Positions 27,246 to 34,618 of a DNA stretch of 64,000 nt are shown here, piece after piece (within the stretch, counting starts at the first letter, position 1; every line of letters starts with the position of its first letter). A model generated the notes under the pieces. It was not told where the DNA came from. It saw nothing but the letters and a program-made list of their open reading frames with translations, and searched no databases. The DNA comes from UBA3210 sp048359995 (GTDB lineage: Bacteria > Bacillota_I > Bacilli_A > RFN20 > CAG-449): NCBI GenBank assembly GCA_048359995.1, contig DBGCPK010000003.1:1-64000 (forward strand). The letters are read 5' to 3'. A program made the translations under genes and the position numbers.

Positions 27246-28268
27246 ATGATTACCATTTATGACATCGCCAAATATTGCAACGTCGCCCCCGGGACGGTGT
27301 CCAAAGTCATCAACAACTATCCGAATGTATCCAAGAATACCAAAGAAAAAGTGCTGAAAGCTCTCGACGAATTGCATTATCTACCCAATACGCTGGCGAA
27401 AAGCCTCGGAAGCGGGAAGTCTTACAACGTCGGCGTGTTGATGTATACGGGGGAAGGCACACCGTTTTTCAAGCAGAACCTCTTCATCGACATTTTGGAA
27501 AGCATTCGCCATTATCTGGAAAGCCAAAACTACGACCTGCTGCTCGTCAGCAAGAACGTCGCCGGAAAATCGGAAACCTATCTCGATCATTGCTACGCGA
27601 GGCATATCGACGGTCTGGTTCTCTTCGGGGATTTTACCAGTGGAGCGATGCAGGATTTGATTCACTCGGACATTCCCTGCGTCGGTTTCGATTACGTCGG
27701 AAACGATATTTCGGGCGTCTTTTCCGACAATTACGAGAAGATGACCTTGCTCATCGAGCATTTGATCGAATTGAAACATCGCGACATCATCTTCATCCAC
27801 GGCGAAGACAACGAGATCACCAAAGCCCGAATCAAGGCGTTCAAAGATACGTTGAATCGCCATCAGATCGCTTTCGATCCGTCGATGCTCGTTCAGGGGC
27901 AATATTGCGACATCAACGGAATGCACGACAAAACGCTGGAAATCCTTTCCCGTCCGCATCGTCCGACGGCAATCATGTATCCGGACGACTACGCGGCGAT
28001 CGGCGGAAAGAACGCGGCGTACGAACTGAATCTGTCCGTTCCCGTCGATCTTTCGATCACGGGATTCGACGGCATCACGATCGGGCAGGTCGAACGGCCG
28101 AAATTGACAACGATCAGGCAGAACACGCAGAAAATCGGAGAAGCGCTTGCAAAAAAACTTCTCGGCATCATCACTAAGGAAAAACCTGCGCAGGAGCTTC
28201 TCTGCGTCGAAGGGGAATTCATCGTCGGGGAAACGACGTGGTTTCCGACAACCCGAGTCGACAGATAA
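27246..28268 (+). CDS. LacI-family transcriptional regulator
   Basis: 340 residues. The N-terminal helix-turn-helix and hinge (~2-58) read TIYDIAKYCNVAPGTVSKVIN and LHYLPNTLAKSL, with the conserved hinge helix region. A periplasmic-binding-protein-like sensor domain follows (NVGVLMYTG, VGFDYVGND, GFDGITIGQ). It probably represses the operon at 11189 and the minus-strand GH16 gene through the shared CG-centred palindrome, releasing on a glucan-derived sugar. GGAGGAAG precedes the ATG. Confidence 0.93.
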   Translation: MITIYDIAKYCNVAPGTVSKVINNYPNVSKNTKEKVLKALDELHYLPNTLAKSLGSGKSYNVGVLMYTGEGTPFFKQNLFIDILESIRHYLESQNYDLLLVSKNVAGKSETYLDHCYARHIDGLVLFGDFTSGAMQDLIHSDIPCVGFDYVGNDISGVFSDNYEKMTLLIEHLIELKHRDIIFIHGEDNEITKARIKAFKDTLNRHQIAFDPSMLVQGQYCDINGMHDKTLEILSRPHRPTAIMYPDDYAAIGGKNAAYELNLSVPVDLSITGFDGITIGQVERPKLTTIRQNTQKIGEALAKKLLGIITKEKPAQELLCVEGEFIVGETTWFPTTRVDR

Positions 28269-28280
28269 CGACGGATAAGG

Positions 28281-28310
28281 AAAAATCGGAATCGAAGTCC
28301 GATTTTTTTT
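28281..28310 (+). terminator. Rho-independent terminator after the lacI-family gene
   Basis: AAAAATCGGA (28281-28290), 7-base loop, TCCGATTTTT and a T run. Confidence 0.88.
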
Positions 28311-28407
28311 ATAGCATTGCGTTTTCGCGTAAATAAAAGAAGATAAAAAAGAGGGGGAATCCCTCGGGATTGGATAAAATATCGGCAAAGAGAGATGAGA
28401 GACAGAT

Positions 28408-28433
28408 AAAAAGCCCTCGCTGTTTGCGAGGGC
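28408..28433 (-). terminator. Terminator of the minus-strand GH16 gene
   Basis: Read on the minus strand: GCCCTCG, 7-base loop, CGAGGGC, then five T. Confidence 0.85.
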
Positions 28434-28451
28434 AAAAGGGGACAAAAGCGT

Positions 28452-29903
28452 CTATTTCTGCAATCCCAAATAGCGGAGATGGGCATTGTCATAGAGAACG
28501 CTTCCGTTTTCGCTGGTCAGGTAGATGCGAAGTTCGTATCCGTTTTTCGGCATCGTCAGCGTCTTCGTATAAGCGGTGTATTCCGTGGAGTCGACAGAGA
28601 TCTTTTCGCTCGAAATCAACCTTCCGTTCGATTGATAATAGAATAATTCGACATTGCCGACGGAATCGCTATCCGCCAGTCGAGCGTCGAGAGAAAGTTC
28701 GAAAGTGAAGTCCTCATAGGCATCGGTGATCCGTTGATAGACGTACTCGCCGTATTCTCCGTCCGACGTCTTTTCGCCGGCGGTCAGTTTCAGCGCGAAC
28801 GCTCCGTCGTTAGATAGGGAATCGAACGAAAGCGTACCTTTGGAAGAAGAGTCCTCTTTCCAACCGAAATAGGAATTGTCGCGGCTGTTCGTCGCGGTCT
28901 TTTCAAACGATCCGTTGGATAATTTGTTGACGACCGGAGTTTGCGTCAAGGTCGGTATGTCCAGATTGTCCGGATTGTTTTTCGCATAAGGCGCATTGTA
29001 ATTCTTATTGGTGTAATATTGAGAAGCGATATCGAATGCGGTATAGGATACGGAATCGACGATCATATAGTCCTCTTCGAAAGTCGGTTCTCCCGGCCAT
29101 GCCGGCGGAAACCAAACGCCGATCCAAAGCGGCATGTTGGTGGTCGGAATCACCGCGGCGTCTTCTTCGTAAACGGAGCAGATGTAATGGCCGTCGACGA
29201 ACCAGTCGATTCGACCGAATCCGGTATTCAGAAAATTGGTATACCAGTCGAACGTATAGGTGTGGAATTCGCCGTCATTGAAATAAAAATAAGAAGAGTT
29301 GTCTATTTTCTGGGATAGCGTATTGGTATGGGTGGTCCAAGAAGTGTACATTCCGTGCTTGTAATGCGTTCCGTCATCGGCCGTCGCGCCGATTTCGATA
29401 TCGATCTCGTTTTGGGAAGTAGCCTCGTTGCCCGTCGTCGTCGCGTAAGTCCACATCGTGGAAACTGCGCCTTCGCGCGGCAGTACTTTCATTCGGATTT
29501 CGTATCGCCCCGTGCCGAGATTGTTCTTCGAGAGAATGCAAGCGCCTTCCGGCATCGCGTTTTCATCGTAGTACATTCCTTTACCTTTCAGGGCGAGATA
29601 CGTTTCGCTGCCTTCCTTGATGTAGTAAAGGTTGCGAGACTGAACGCCGCTGTGCTCGTAACCGTTCACGGTGTTGTGCCATGCGCCGTCCAACGCGTAC
29701 CAAAGCGAACCATCCAAACCGTCGGAAAAATCTTCGTCGATATTCAGCGAAGTGTCCGAATCGTAGTCCACTCTTTCGGCGATCTTCGAGTAATAAGTGT
29801 CGTCGAATACCAGATCGGCGATCGTCAGTTTTTTCTCTTCGCTTTTGCACCCCGACAGAGGGAGCAAGAGGAGAAATGCGGTGAGAACAGATAATTTTTT
29901 CAT
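28452..29903 (-). CDS. GH16 lipoprotein of the ExDxE type
   Basis: 483 residues. Lipobox LSGC (Cys19). The GH16 domain spans ~55-300 (EDFSDGLDGSLWYA, GRYEIRMKVLP, FHTYTFDWY, PLWIGVWFPPAW). The active site NEIDIEIG has the ExDxE form (E166, D168, E170) without the beta-bulge, as in lichenase/xyloglucanase-like GH16, unlike the ExDxxE enzyme at 23753. A C-terminal beta-sandwich (~330-483, NGSFEKT at its start) looks like a carbohydrate-binding module. Surface-located endo-glucanase; linkage preference uncertain (beta-1,3 or beta-1,3/1,4). It has its own promoter and operator identical to the main operon's. Confidence 0.88.
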   Translation of the reverse strand: MKKLSVLTAFLLLLPLSGCKSEEKKLTIADLVFDDTYYSKIAERVDYDSDTSLNIDEDFSDGLDGSLWYALDGAWHNTVNGYEHSGVQSRNLYYIKEGSETYLALKGKGMYYDENAMPEGACILSKNNLGTGRYEIRMKVLPREGAVSTMWTYATTTGNEATSQNEIDIEIGATADDGTHYKHGMYTSWTTHTNTLSQKIDNSSYFYFNDGEFHTYTFDWYTNFLNTGFGRIDWFVDGHYICSVYEEDAAVIPTTNMPLWIGVWFPPAWPGEPTFEEDYMIVDSVSYTAFDIASQYYTNKNYNAPYAKNNPDNLDIPTLTQTPVVNKLSNGSFEKTATNSRDNSYFGWKEDSSSKGTLSFDSLSNDGAFALKLTAGEKTSDGEYGEYVYQRITDAYEDFTFELSLDARLADSDSVGNVELFYYQSNGRLISSEKISVDSTEYTAYTKTLTMPKNGYELRIYLTSENGSVLYDNAHLRYLGLQK

Positions 29904-29918
29904 AAATCAAATTCCTTT

Positions 29919-29934
29919 CGGAAAGCGGTTTCCG
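29919..29934 (-). promoter_or_regulatory. LacI-family operator, second copy
   Basis: The minus strand reads CGGAAACCGCTTTCCG, identical to the core at 11149-11164, and lies about 13 bases downstream of the -10 box of this gene. Confidence 0.82.
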
Positions 29935-29947
29935 TGCTTCTGTTCCG

Positions 29948-29976
29948 ATTATAGCATTTCGTCCGATTTCTGTCAA
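29948..29976 (-). promoter_or_regulatory. Strong promoter of the minus-strand GH16 gene
   Basis: Minus strand: TTGACA (complement at 29971-29976), 17-base spacer, TATAAT (complement at 29948-29953); consensus in both boxes. Confidence 0.88.
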
Positions 29977-30011
29977 ATAAAATGAAAACCGACCTTTCAA
30001 TTCGAAAGGAA

Positions 30012-30040
30012 TTGGCGGTGGAGAAGTTTTGTTGTATAAT
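30012..30040 (+). promoter_or_regulatory. Promoter of the gene at 30073
   Basis: TTGGCG (30012-30017), 17-base spacer, TATAAT (30035-30040). Divergent from the GH16 promoter about 35 bases away. Confidence 0.75.
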
Positions 30041-30072
30041 AAGTGTAACGATCATCGTCGACGGAGGTAGTT

Positions 30073-31062
30073 ATGAAAGTTTTCGGAAAAATCATGAAGG
30101 GAATCGGCCTTTCATTGGCCGGGATTTTGGCTTTGTTTGTCGTCGTATGCTTTGTCCTCTCGTCGCTGAAACCGGTGATTTTCAGGGAATTTCTTTCTCA
30201 TAGTCGGGATATGATTGCCATACCCGGCCTGCAATCGAAATATGTTCCGCAGGGATTGGCGTACAGCGATCAGGAAAAAGTGTACCTTTTCTGCGGCTAC
30301 ATGACCGATAAGGATAATTCGCGAATCTATGTCAAGAGCGACGAAGAAAATACCAAAACCGTTCTCTTGCAAAAGGAAAACGGCGATAAATACAACGGGC
30401 ATGCGGGAGGAATTTCCGTTTCGGGGAAGCAGGTATTCATCTCCAACGCCGGTAAAATTTTCTATCTCTCTCTGGACGCATTGATGAGCGCCGAAGAAGG
30501 CGGTGCCGTCTCTTTCGAGGGATCGTTCGAGGTCAACAATCGCGCGTCGTTCACTTTCGCCGACGACAATTACCTTCTCGTAGGCGAATATTACGATCCG
30601 GGTTCGAAGAGTTACGCGACGGAAGAATCGCATCACTTCGAAGTGGCGGGTGGAAAAATGCAATACGCGATCTGTTCCGCCTACAAGATCGATTTGTCTT
30701 CGGAAAACGGAATAAAAGAAATCACGCCGTCCTTTATCCTCTCTTTGCCGGCTTATACGCAGGGGATCGCCCTCACCTCATCGGGGAAGATCGTCACTTC
30801 CTGCTCGCACGGAATCGCTTTTTCCTCGCTGAATATCTATTCCGCGCCGGATTTCACCAAACCGGACACGGCGTTAAACGGAGTTCCTGTCTTCTATCTC
30901 GACGACGAATCGAAAGAGAAAAAGGTCGATATGCCGCCGATGAGCGAGGACATCGACTACGCCGACGGCAAGGTTCTCGTCAATTTCGAATCCGCTTCGA
31001 AAAAATACAAGGAATTTAATCTCTGGCAATCGAAATCCGTCAGAGGATATGCAGTTGACTAG
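30073..31062 (+). CDS. Membrane-anchored beta-rich extracytosolic protein, unknown function
   Basis: 329 residues: one N-terminal helix (~8-32) and an exposed domain of repeated beta-strands. It has the style of a small propeller (YVPQGLAYSDQEKVYLFCGY, GHAGGISVSGKQVFISN, DDNYLLVGEYY, YTQGIALTSSGKIVTSCS). The YVPQGLA start and TQGIALT motif occur in Gram-positive membrane proteins of unknown role. No catalytic residues assigned. GGAGG lies before the ATG. Single-gene unit; a link to glucan use is only positional. Confidence 0.7.
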   Translation: MKVFGKIMKGIGLSLAGILALFVVVCFVLSSLKPVIFREFLSHSRDMIAIPGLQSKYVPQGLAYSDQEKVYLFCGYMTDKDNSRIYVKSDEENTKTVLLQKENGDKYNGHAGGISVSGKQVFISNAGKIFYLSLDALMSAEEGGAVSFEGSFEVNNRASFTFADDNYLLVGEYYDPGSKSYATEESHHFEVAGGKMQYAICSAYKIDLSSENGIKEITPSFILSLPAYTQGIALTSSGKIVTSCSHGIAFSSLNIYSAPDFTKPDTALNGVPVFYLDDESKEKKVDMPPMSEDIDYADGKVLVNFESASKKYKEFNLWQSKSVRGYAVD

Positions 31063-31107
31063 GGAAAAAACGCGGAAGAAAAAACAAAAAAATTCGATAT
31101 AATTTTA

Positions 31108-31136
31108 TTGATAAGCGCAAAAGATAGTGCTATCAT
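31108..31136 (+). promoter_or_regulatory. Promoter of the flavin-domain lipoprotein gene
   Basis: TTGATA (31108-31113), 17-base spacer, TATCAT (31131-31136). Confidence 0.65.
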
Positions 31137-31173
31137 TATCGTGTCAAATTTATGGAGGTAGACATTCATTATT

Positions 31174-32184
31174 ATGAAAAAAACAAAGTTATTGTTGCTC
31201 TCTTCATTGTTGGTAGCCGGATCGTTGGTATCTTGCGGCGGAAACAGCAATAAGGAAGAAGAAATTACTTTCGGTTTCGGATATTCGACCTCGTTTGCCG
31301 AATCCTACGGAACCTGGGAACTGGACGCGACTGTCGTTGCCGCGGCTTTCGACAAAGACGGCAAAGTCATCGAGGCCCGTGCCGACGTCACCCAAGTCAA
31401 GTTCGCTGTCGACAGCGATAGCGATACGGGCGCGTATGTCGTCAGTGCGACTTCGGGCGACAAATCCAAACTGGAATTGGGAACCGATTACAATATGTTA
31501 GGTTCTTCGGAAATCGGTAAAGAAGTTTACGAACAGATCGAAAACTGGGCCGACTGGACAGTCGGAAAAACGGTTTCCGAAATCAAAGACGCCGATGGTA
31601 CCAACGGGGAATGCGGAACCGGAGTTTCCATTTCCACGAATGCGTTCGGTGCGGCGCTTAACAACGCTTATTCCAAAAAGTACTCGCTCAAAGTTTCTTC
31701 GACCAAAGATCTTAAAGTCGGCGTCGGAATGATCAACGGCGGCGTTTGGGAAGGCGAAGGTTCGGTATATGTTGCCGGCGCTTTGACCGACGGAAGCAAA
31801 GTCTTGACGAGTTATGTCGACAGTTTGACCTTTATGCCGAGTTCGACCGACGGCTCTACCGTTACTTTGAAAACGGAAAGTTACGGCAGCGAAAACAAGT
31901 ATTCGGTGAATGCGGACGAAGGCGAAGCGATTAAATCCAAGAGAGACTTGGGCGAAAAATACGGTATGGAGAGTGCGAGCCCGATCGGCGCGGAATACTA
32001 TGCGCAATGCGCGAGCCTCGATGCTTTCTTCACCGGAAAAACGCTCGCCGAAGCGGCTGCTGTTGCAACCGATGCGGAAATCAGCGGCGTTACGATTACT
32101 CAAGACGGTATCGTCAACGCTTCCAAAGAAGCGATTGCCTATTCTATCAAAGACGTCATCACCGACAAACCGGTATCGAAATAA
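31174..32184 (+). CDS. Lipoprotein with two FMN_bind-like repeats
   Basis: 336 residues. Lipobox LVSC (Cys21). Two homologous halves (~32-165 and ~180-330) each contain an extended beta part, a (DWTV/DAFFT)GKT segment and then a short motif: TGVSIST (149-155) and SGVTITQ (304-310). These align with the SGAT(V/I)(T/S) flavinylation motif of RnfG/NqrC/PplA-type FMN_bind domains, placing Ser152 and Thr307 at the acceptor position. I infer a surface flavoprotein, possibly modified by the ApbE at 37651-38949. GGAGGT is 14 bases from the ATG, unusually far; two in-frame ATT codons (31168, 31171) lie between, and 31168 would have ideal spacing. Confidence 0.65.
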   Translation: MKKTKLLLLSSLLVAGSLVSCGGNSNKEEEITFGFGYSTSFAESYGTWELDATVVAAAFDKDGKVIEARADVTQVKFAVDSDSDTGAYVVSATSGDKSKLELGTDYNMLGSSEIGKEVYEQIENWADWTVGKTVSEIKDADGTNGECGTGVSISTNAFGAALNNAYSKKYSLKVSSTKDLKVGVGMINGGVWEGEGSVYVAGALTDGSKVLTSYVDSLTFMPSSTDGSTVTLKTESYGSENKYSVNADEGEAIKSKRDLGEKYGMESASPIGAEYYAQCASLDAFFTGKTLAEAAAVATDAEISGVTITQDGIVNASKEAIAYSIKDVITDKPVSK

Positions 32185-32229
32185 GGGCGAAAAGCGTTTC
32201 TTACAGGCTTCTTATAAAGTTGCGCTAAG

Positions 32230-32264
32230 AAAAACAGGATTCGGATTCCGGATCCTGTTTTTTT
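32230..32264 (+). terminator. Rho-independent terminator after the lipoprotein gene
   Basis: AAAAACAGGAT (32230-32240) pairs with ATCCTGTTTTT (32252-32262); T run. Confidence 0.88.
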
Positions 32265-32275
32265 AATTGTAACTG

Positions 32276-32304
32276 TTGAATTTACAGCGGGATTGCTGTA
32301 TGAT
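32276..32304 (+). promoter_or_regulatory. marR operon promoter with internal palindrome
   Basis: TTGAAT (32276-32281), 17-base spacer, TATGAT (32299-32304). The palindrome TACAGC-N6-GCTGTA (32283-32300) fills the spacer and touches the -10 box, a position suited to MarR autorepression. Confidence 0.7.
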
Positions 32305-32345
32305 AAGTTAGTCCTGCGGAAGCGGGAAAAGAGTCGAGGGTGAAA

Positions 32346-32801
32346 ATGAAAGATTGGACGGATGAAGAAAATACGGTACATTCCTTTTGTTTGGTCGGCA
32401 GAGCGGTCAATGTGCTGAATAACTTGATTAAGCGCGATATGGAGTCCTGCAACACCAATGAATCGGTTACGGGCATGCAAGGCGTCATACTTCACTTTAT
32501 CGTCACTCAAAAATGGAATGTATATTCCAAAGATATAGAGAAAGAATTCGGCATGAGAAGGGCCACCGTATGCGGCTATTTGACCTTGCTCGAACAAAGC
32601 GGTATGATCGTGCGCGAGGATGTGCAGGGAGATCGGCGGCTGAAAAAAATACTGCCTACGGAGAAAGCGAAAACGGCAATTATGGAAATCGAGAAGAACA
32701 TCGCGAGGAATGAAGCCAAACTTGCCGACGGACTGACTCGGGAAGAAATCGACGAATTTTTGCGAGTCGCGGATATAATGGCCGAAAACTTAAAGAGATA
32801 A
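32346..32801 (+). CDS. MarR-family transcriptional regulator
   Basis: 151 residues with a winged helix at ~45-105 (IEKEFGMRRATVCGYLTLLEQ, then the wing VQGDRRLKKILPT). MarR proteins are dimeric repressors released by small ligands. The ATG was preferred over GTG 32340 because GAGG is 6 bases upstream. It precedes a two-gene ABC exporter, the common arrangement for drug-efflux control. Confidence 0.9.
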   Translation: MKDWTDEENTVHSFCLVGRAVNVLNNLIKRDMESCNTNESVTGMQGVILHFIVTQKWNVYSKDIEKEFGMRRATVCGYLTLLEQSGMIVREDVQGDRRLKKILPTEKAKTAIMEIEKNIARNEAKLADGLTREEIDEFLRVADIMAENLKR

Positions 32802-32814
32802 ATATTTTTTTAAT

Positions 32815-32840
32815 CATATTGTTAGGAAACATACAATATG
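32815..32840 (+). promoter_or_regulatory. Inverted repeat between marR and the exporter genes
   Basis: CATATTGT (32815-32822) and ACAATATG (32833-32840), perfect 8-base arms 10 bases apart, 39 bases before the exporter start. It may be a second regulator site or an RNA hairpin; it does not match the TACAGC palindrome. Confidence 0.45.
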
Positions 32841-32878
32841 GTAGCGAACAATTAAAGTTTTGAAAGGAGAAAGAATAG

Positions 32879-34618
32879 ATGATTAAAGAAATTTCAAAGA
32901 GCGTCAGAGAATACAAAGCGGCGGCGATTGCCACGCCGATTCTCGTTTCGCTCGAAGTGGTGATGGAGTGCATCATTCCGTTCTTGACGATACGGCTCAT
33001 CGCAGAAATACGCGGGAATTGCGAATTGAAAGTCATTCTCAATTACGGGATTATTCTCGTGGGCATGGCGGTACTCAGTTTGTTGTTCGGGTGGTTTGCC
33101 GGCTCGACTTGCGCGGTTGCTTCGTGCGGACTTGCCAAAAATCTGAGGGCGGATATGTTTCATAAAATACAGACCTATTCGTTTGAAAACATCGACAAGT
33201 ACCTGACCTCCTCGCTGGTCACTCGGTTGACGACCGATGTAACCAATGTGCAAAACGCCTACATGATGATCATCAGAAGCGGCATTCGTGCGCCGCTGAT
33301 GATCGTCTTCGCGTTCATCATGGCATTTGTTTCAGGCGGACAAGTCGCGTGGATTTTTATGGGCGTCGTACCGCTTCTGATTATCGGGCTGGGAATCATC
33401 ATCTGGAAAGCCCTGCCGATTTTCAAGCGCGTATTCCGGAAATACGACGATTTGAACGCTTCCGTTCAGGAAAACGTAAAGGGAATGCGTGTCGTCAAAT
33501 CGTTCGTCAGAGAGGACTTTGAAGAGAAGAAATTTGATATCGCCGCGACTGACGTTTGCTCGGACTTTACCAAAGCGGAGAGGCTGCTCGCTCTCAACAA
33601 CCCGCTGATGCAGTTTTGCTTATACGTCGTCATGGTGTTCATTTTGACTTTCGGCTCGTATGTCATCGTTTCTTCGCGGGGAACCATTCTCAACGTCGAA
33701 GCATTCACGGCGCTTTTGTCCTATGGTTTCATGATGCTTTCGAGCCTCATGATGCTTTCGATGATGTTCGTAATGATCACTATGGCATTGGAGTCGGGAC
33801 AGCGTATCACCGAAATCTTGTCGGAGGAAAGCACGCTTCGAAATCCCGAAAATCCGATATACGAGATTCAAGACGGCTCGGTCGATTTCGACGGCGTGAA
33901 TTTCAAATATTCCGCGAAAGCGGAACGATATGCCCTGTCGGACATAAATTTGCACATCGGATCGGGCGAAACCATCGGAATTATCGGCGGTACGGGTTCG
34001 AGCAAAACGTCGCTCGTCAATCTCATCTCGCGGCTTTATGACGTGACGGAAGGCGCGGTAAAGGTAGGAGGATTCGACGTGCGCGATTACGATATGGAAA
34101 CGTTGCGCAACGGCGTTGCCGTCGTTTTGCAGAAAAACGAACTTTTCTCGGGGACGATAAAGGAAAATTTGCGCTGGGGAAATAAGGAAGCGACCGACGA
34201 AGAACTCGAAGCCGCTTGCAAACTTGCCTGCGCCGACGAGTTTATAAAACAGTTTCCCGATGGTTATGATACGCATATAGAGCAAGGTGGAACGAACGTT
34301 TCCGGCGGTCAGAAGCAACGCCTTTGCATTGCGCGCGCCCTGTTGAAAAAGCCGAAAATCCTCATATTGGACGATTCCACAAGCGCGGTAGATACGAAAA
34401 CCGACGCAACGATAAGAAAAGCGTTCCGAGAATACATTCCCGAAACGACGAAAATCATCATAGCGCAGCGCACTGCGTCTGTGGAAGACGCCGATCGAAT
34501 CATCGTCATGGACGGTGGCAAAATCAACGCCGTCGGCACTCACGAGGAACTTTTGGCGGATAATCCGATTTACAAAGAAATTTACACGTCACAGAATAAG
34601 GCAGGTACCGAAATATGA
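32879..34618 (+). CDS. Heterodimeric ABC exporter subunit with degenerate ATP site
   Basis: 579 residues: six membrane helices (~15-300) and an ATPase domain. Walker A is GGTGSSKTS and the signature VSGGQKQR. Walker B reads LILDDSTSAVD with Asp in place of the catalytic Glu, and the switch His is Gln (IIAQRT). These substitutions mark the non-hydrolysing half of heterodimeric multidrug exporters. GGAGA lies 8 bases before the ATG. Overlaps its partner by 4 bases. Confidence 0.92.
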   Translation: MIKEISKSVREYKAAAIATPILVSLEVVMECIIPFLTIRLIAEIRGNCELKVILNYGIILVGMAVLSLLFGWFAGSTCAVASCGLAKNLRADMFHKIQTYSFENIDKYLTSSLVTRLTTDVTNVQNAYMMIIRSGIRAPLMIVFAFIMAFVSGGQVAWIFMGVVPLLIIGLGIIIWKALPIFKRVFRKYDDLNASVQENVKGMRVVKSFVREDFEEKKFDIAATDVCSDFTKAERLLALNNPLMQFCLYVVMVFILTFGSYVIVSSRGTILNVEAFTALLSYGFMMLSSLMMLSMMFVMITMALESGQRITEILSEESTLRNPENPIYEIQDGSVDFDGVNFKYSAKAERYALSDINLHIGSGETIGIIGGTGSSKTSLVNLISRLYDVTEGAVKVGGFDVRDYDMETLRNGVAVVLQKNELFSGTIKENLRWGNKEATDEELEAACKLACADEFIKQFPDGYDTHIEQGGTNVSGGQKQRLCIARALLKKPKILILDDSTSAVDTKTDATIRKAFREYIPETTKIIIAQRTASVEDADRIIVMDGGKINAVGTHEELLADNPIYKEIYTSQNKAGTEI

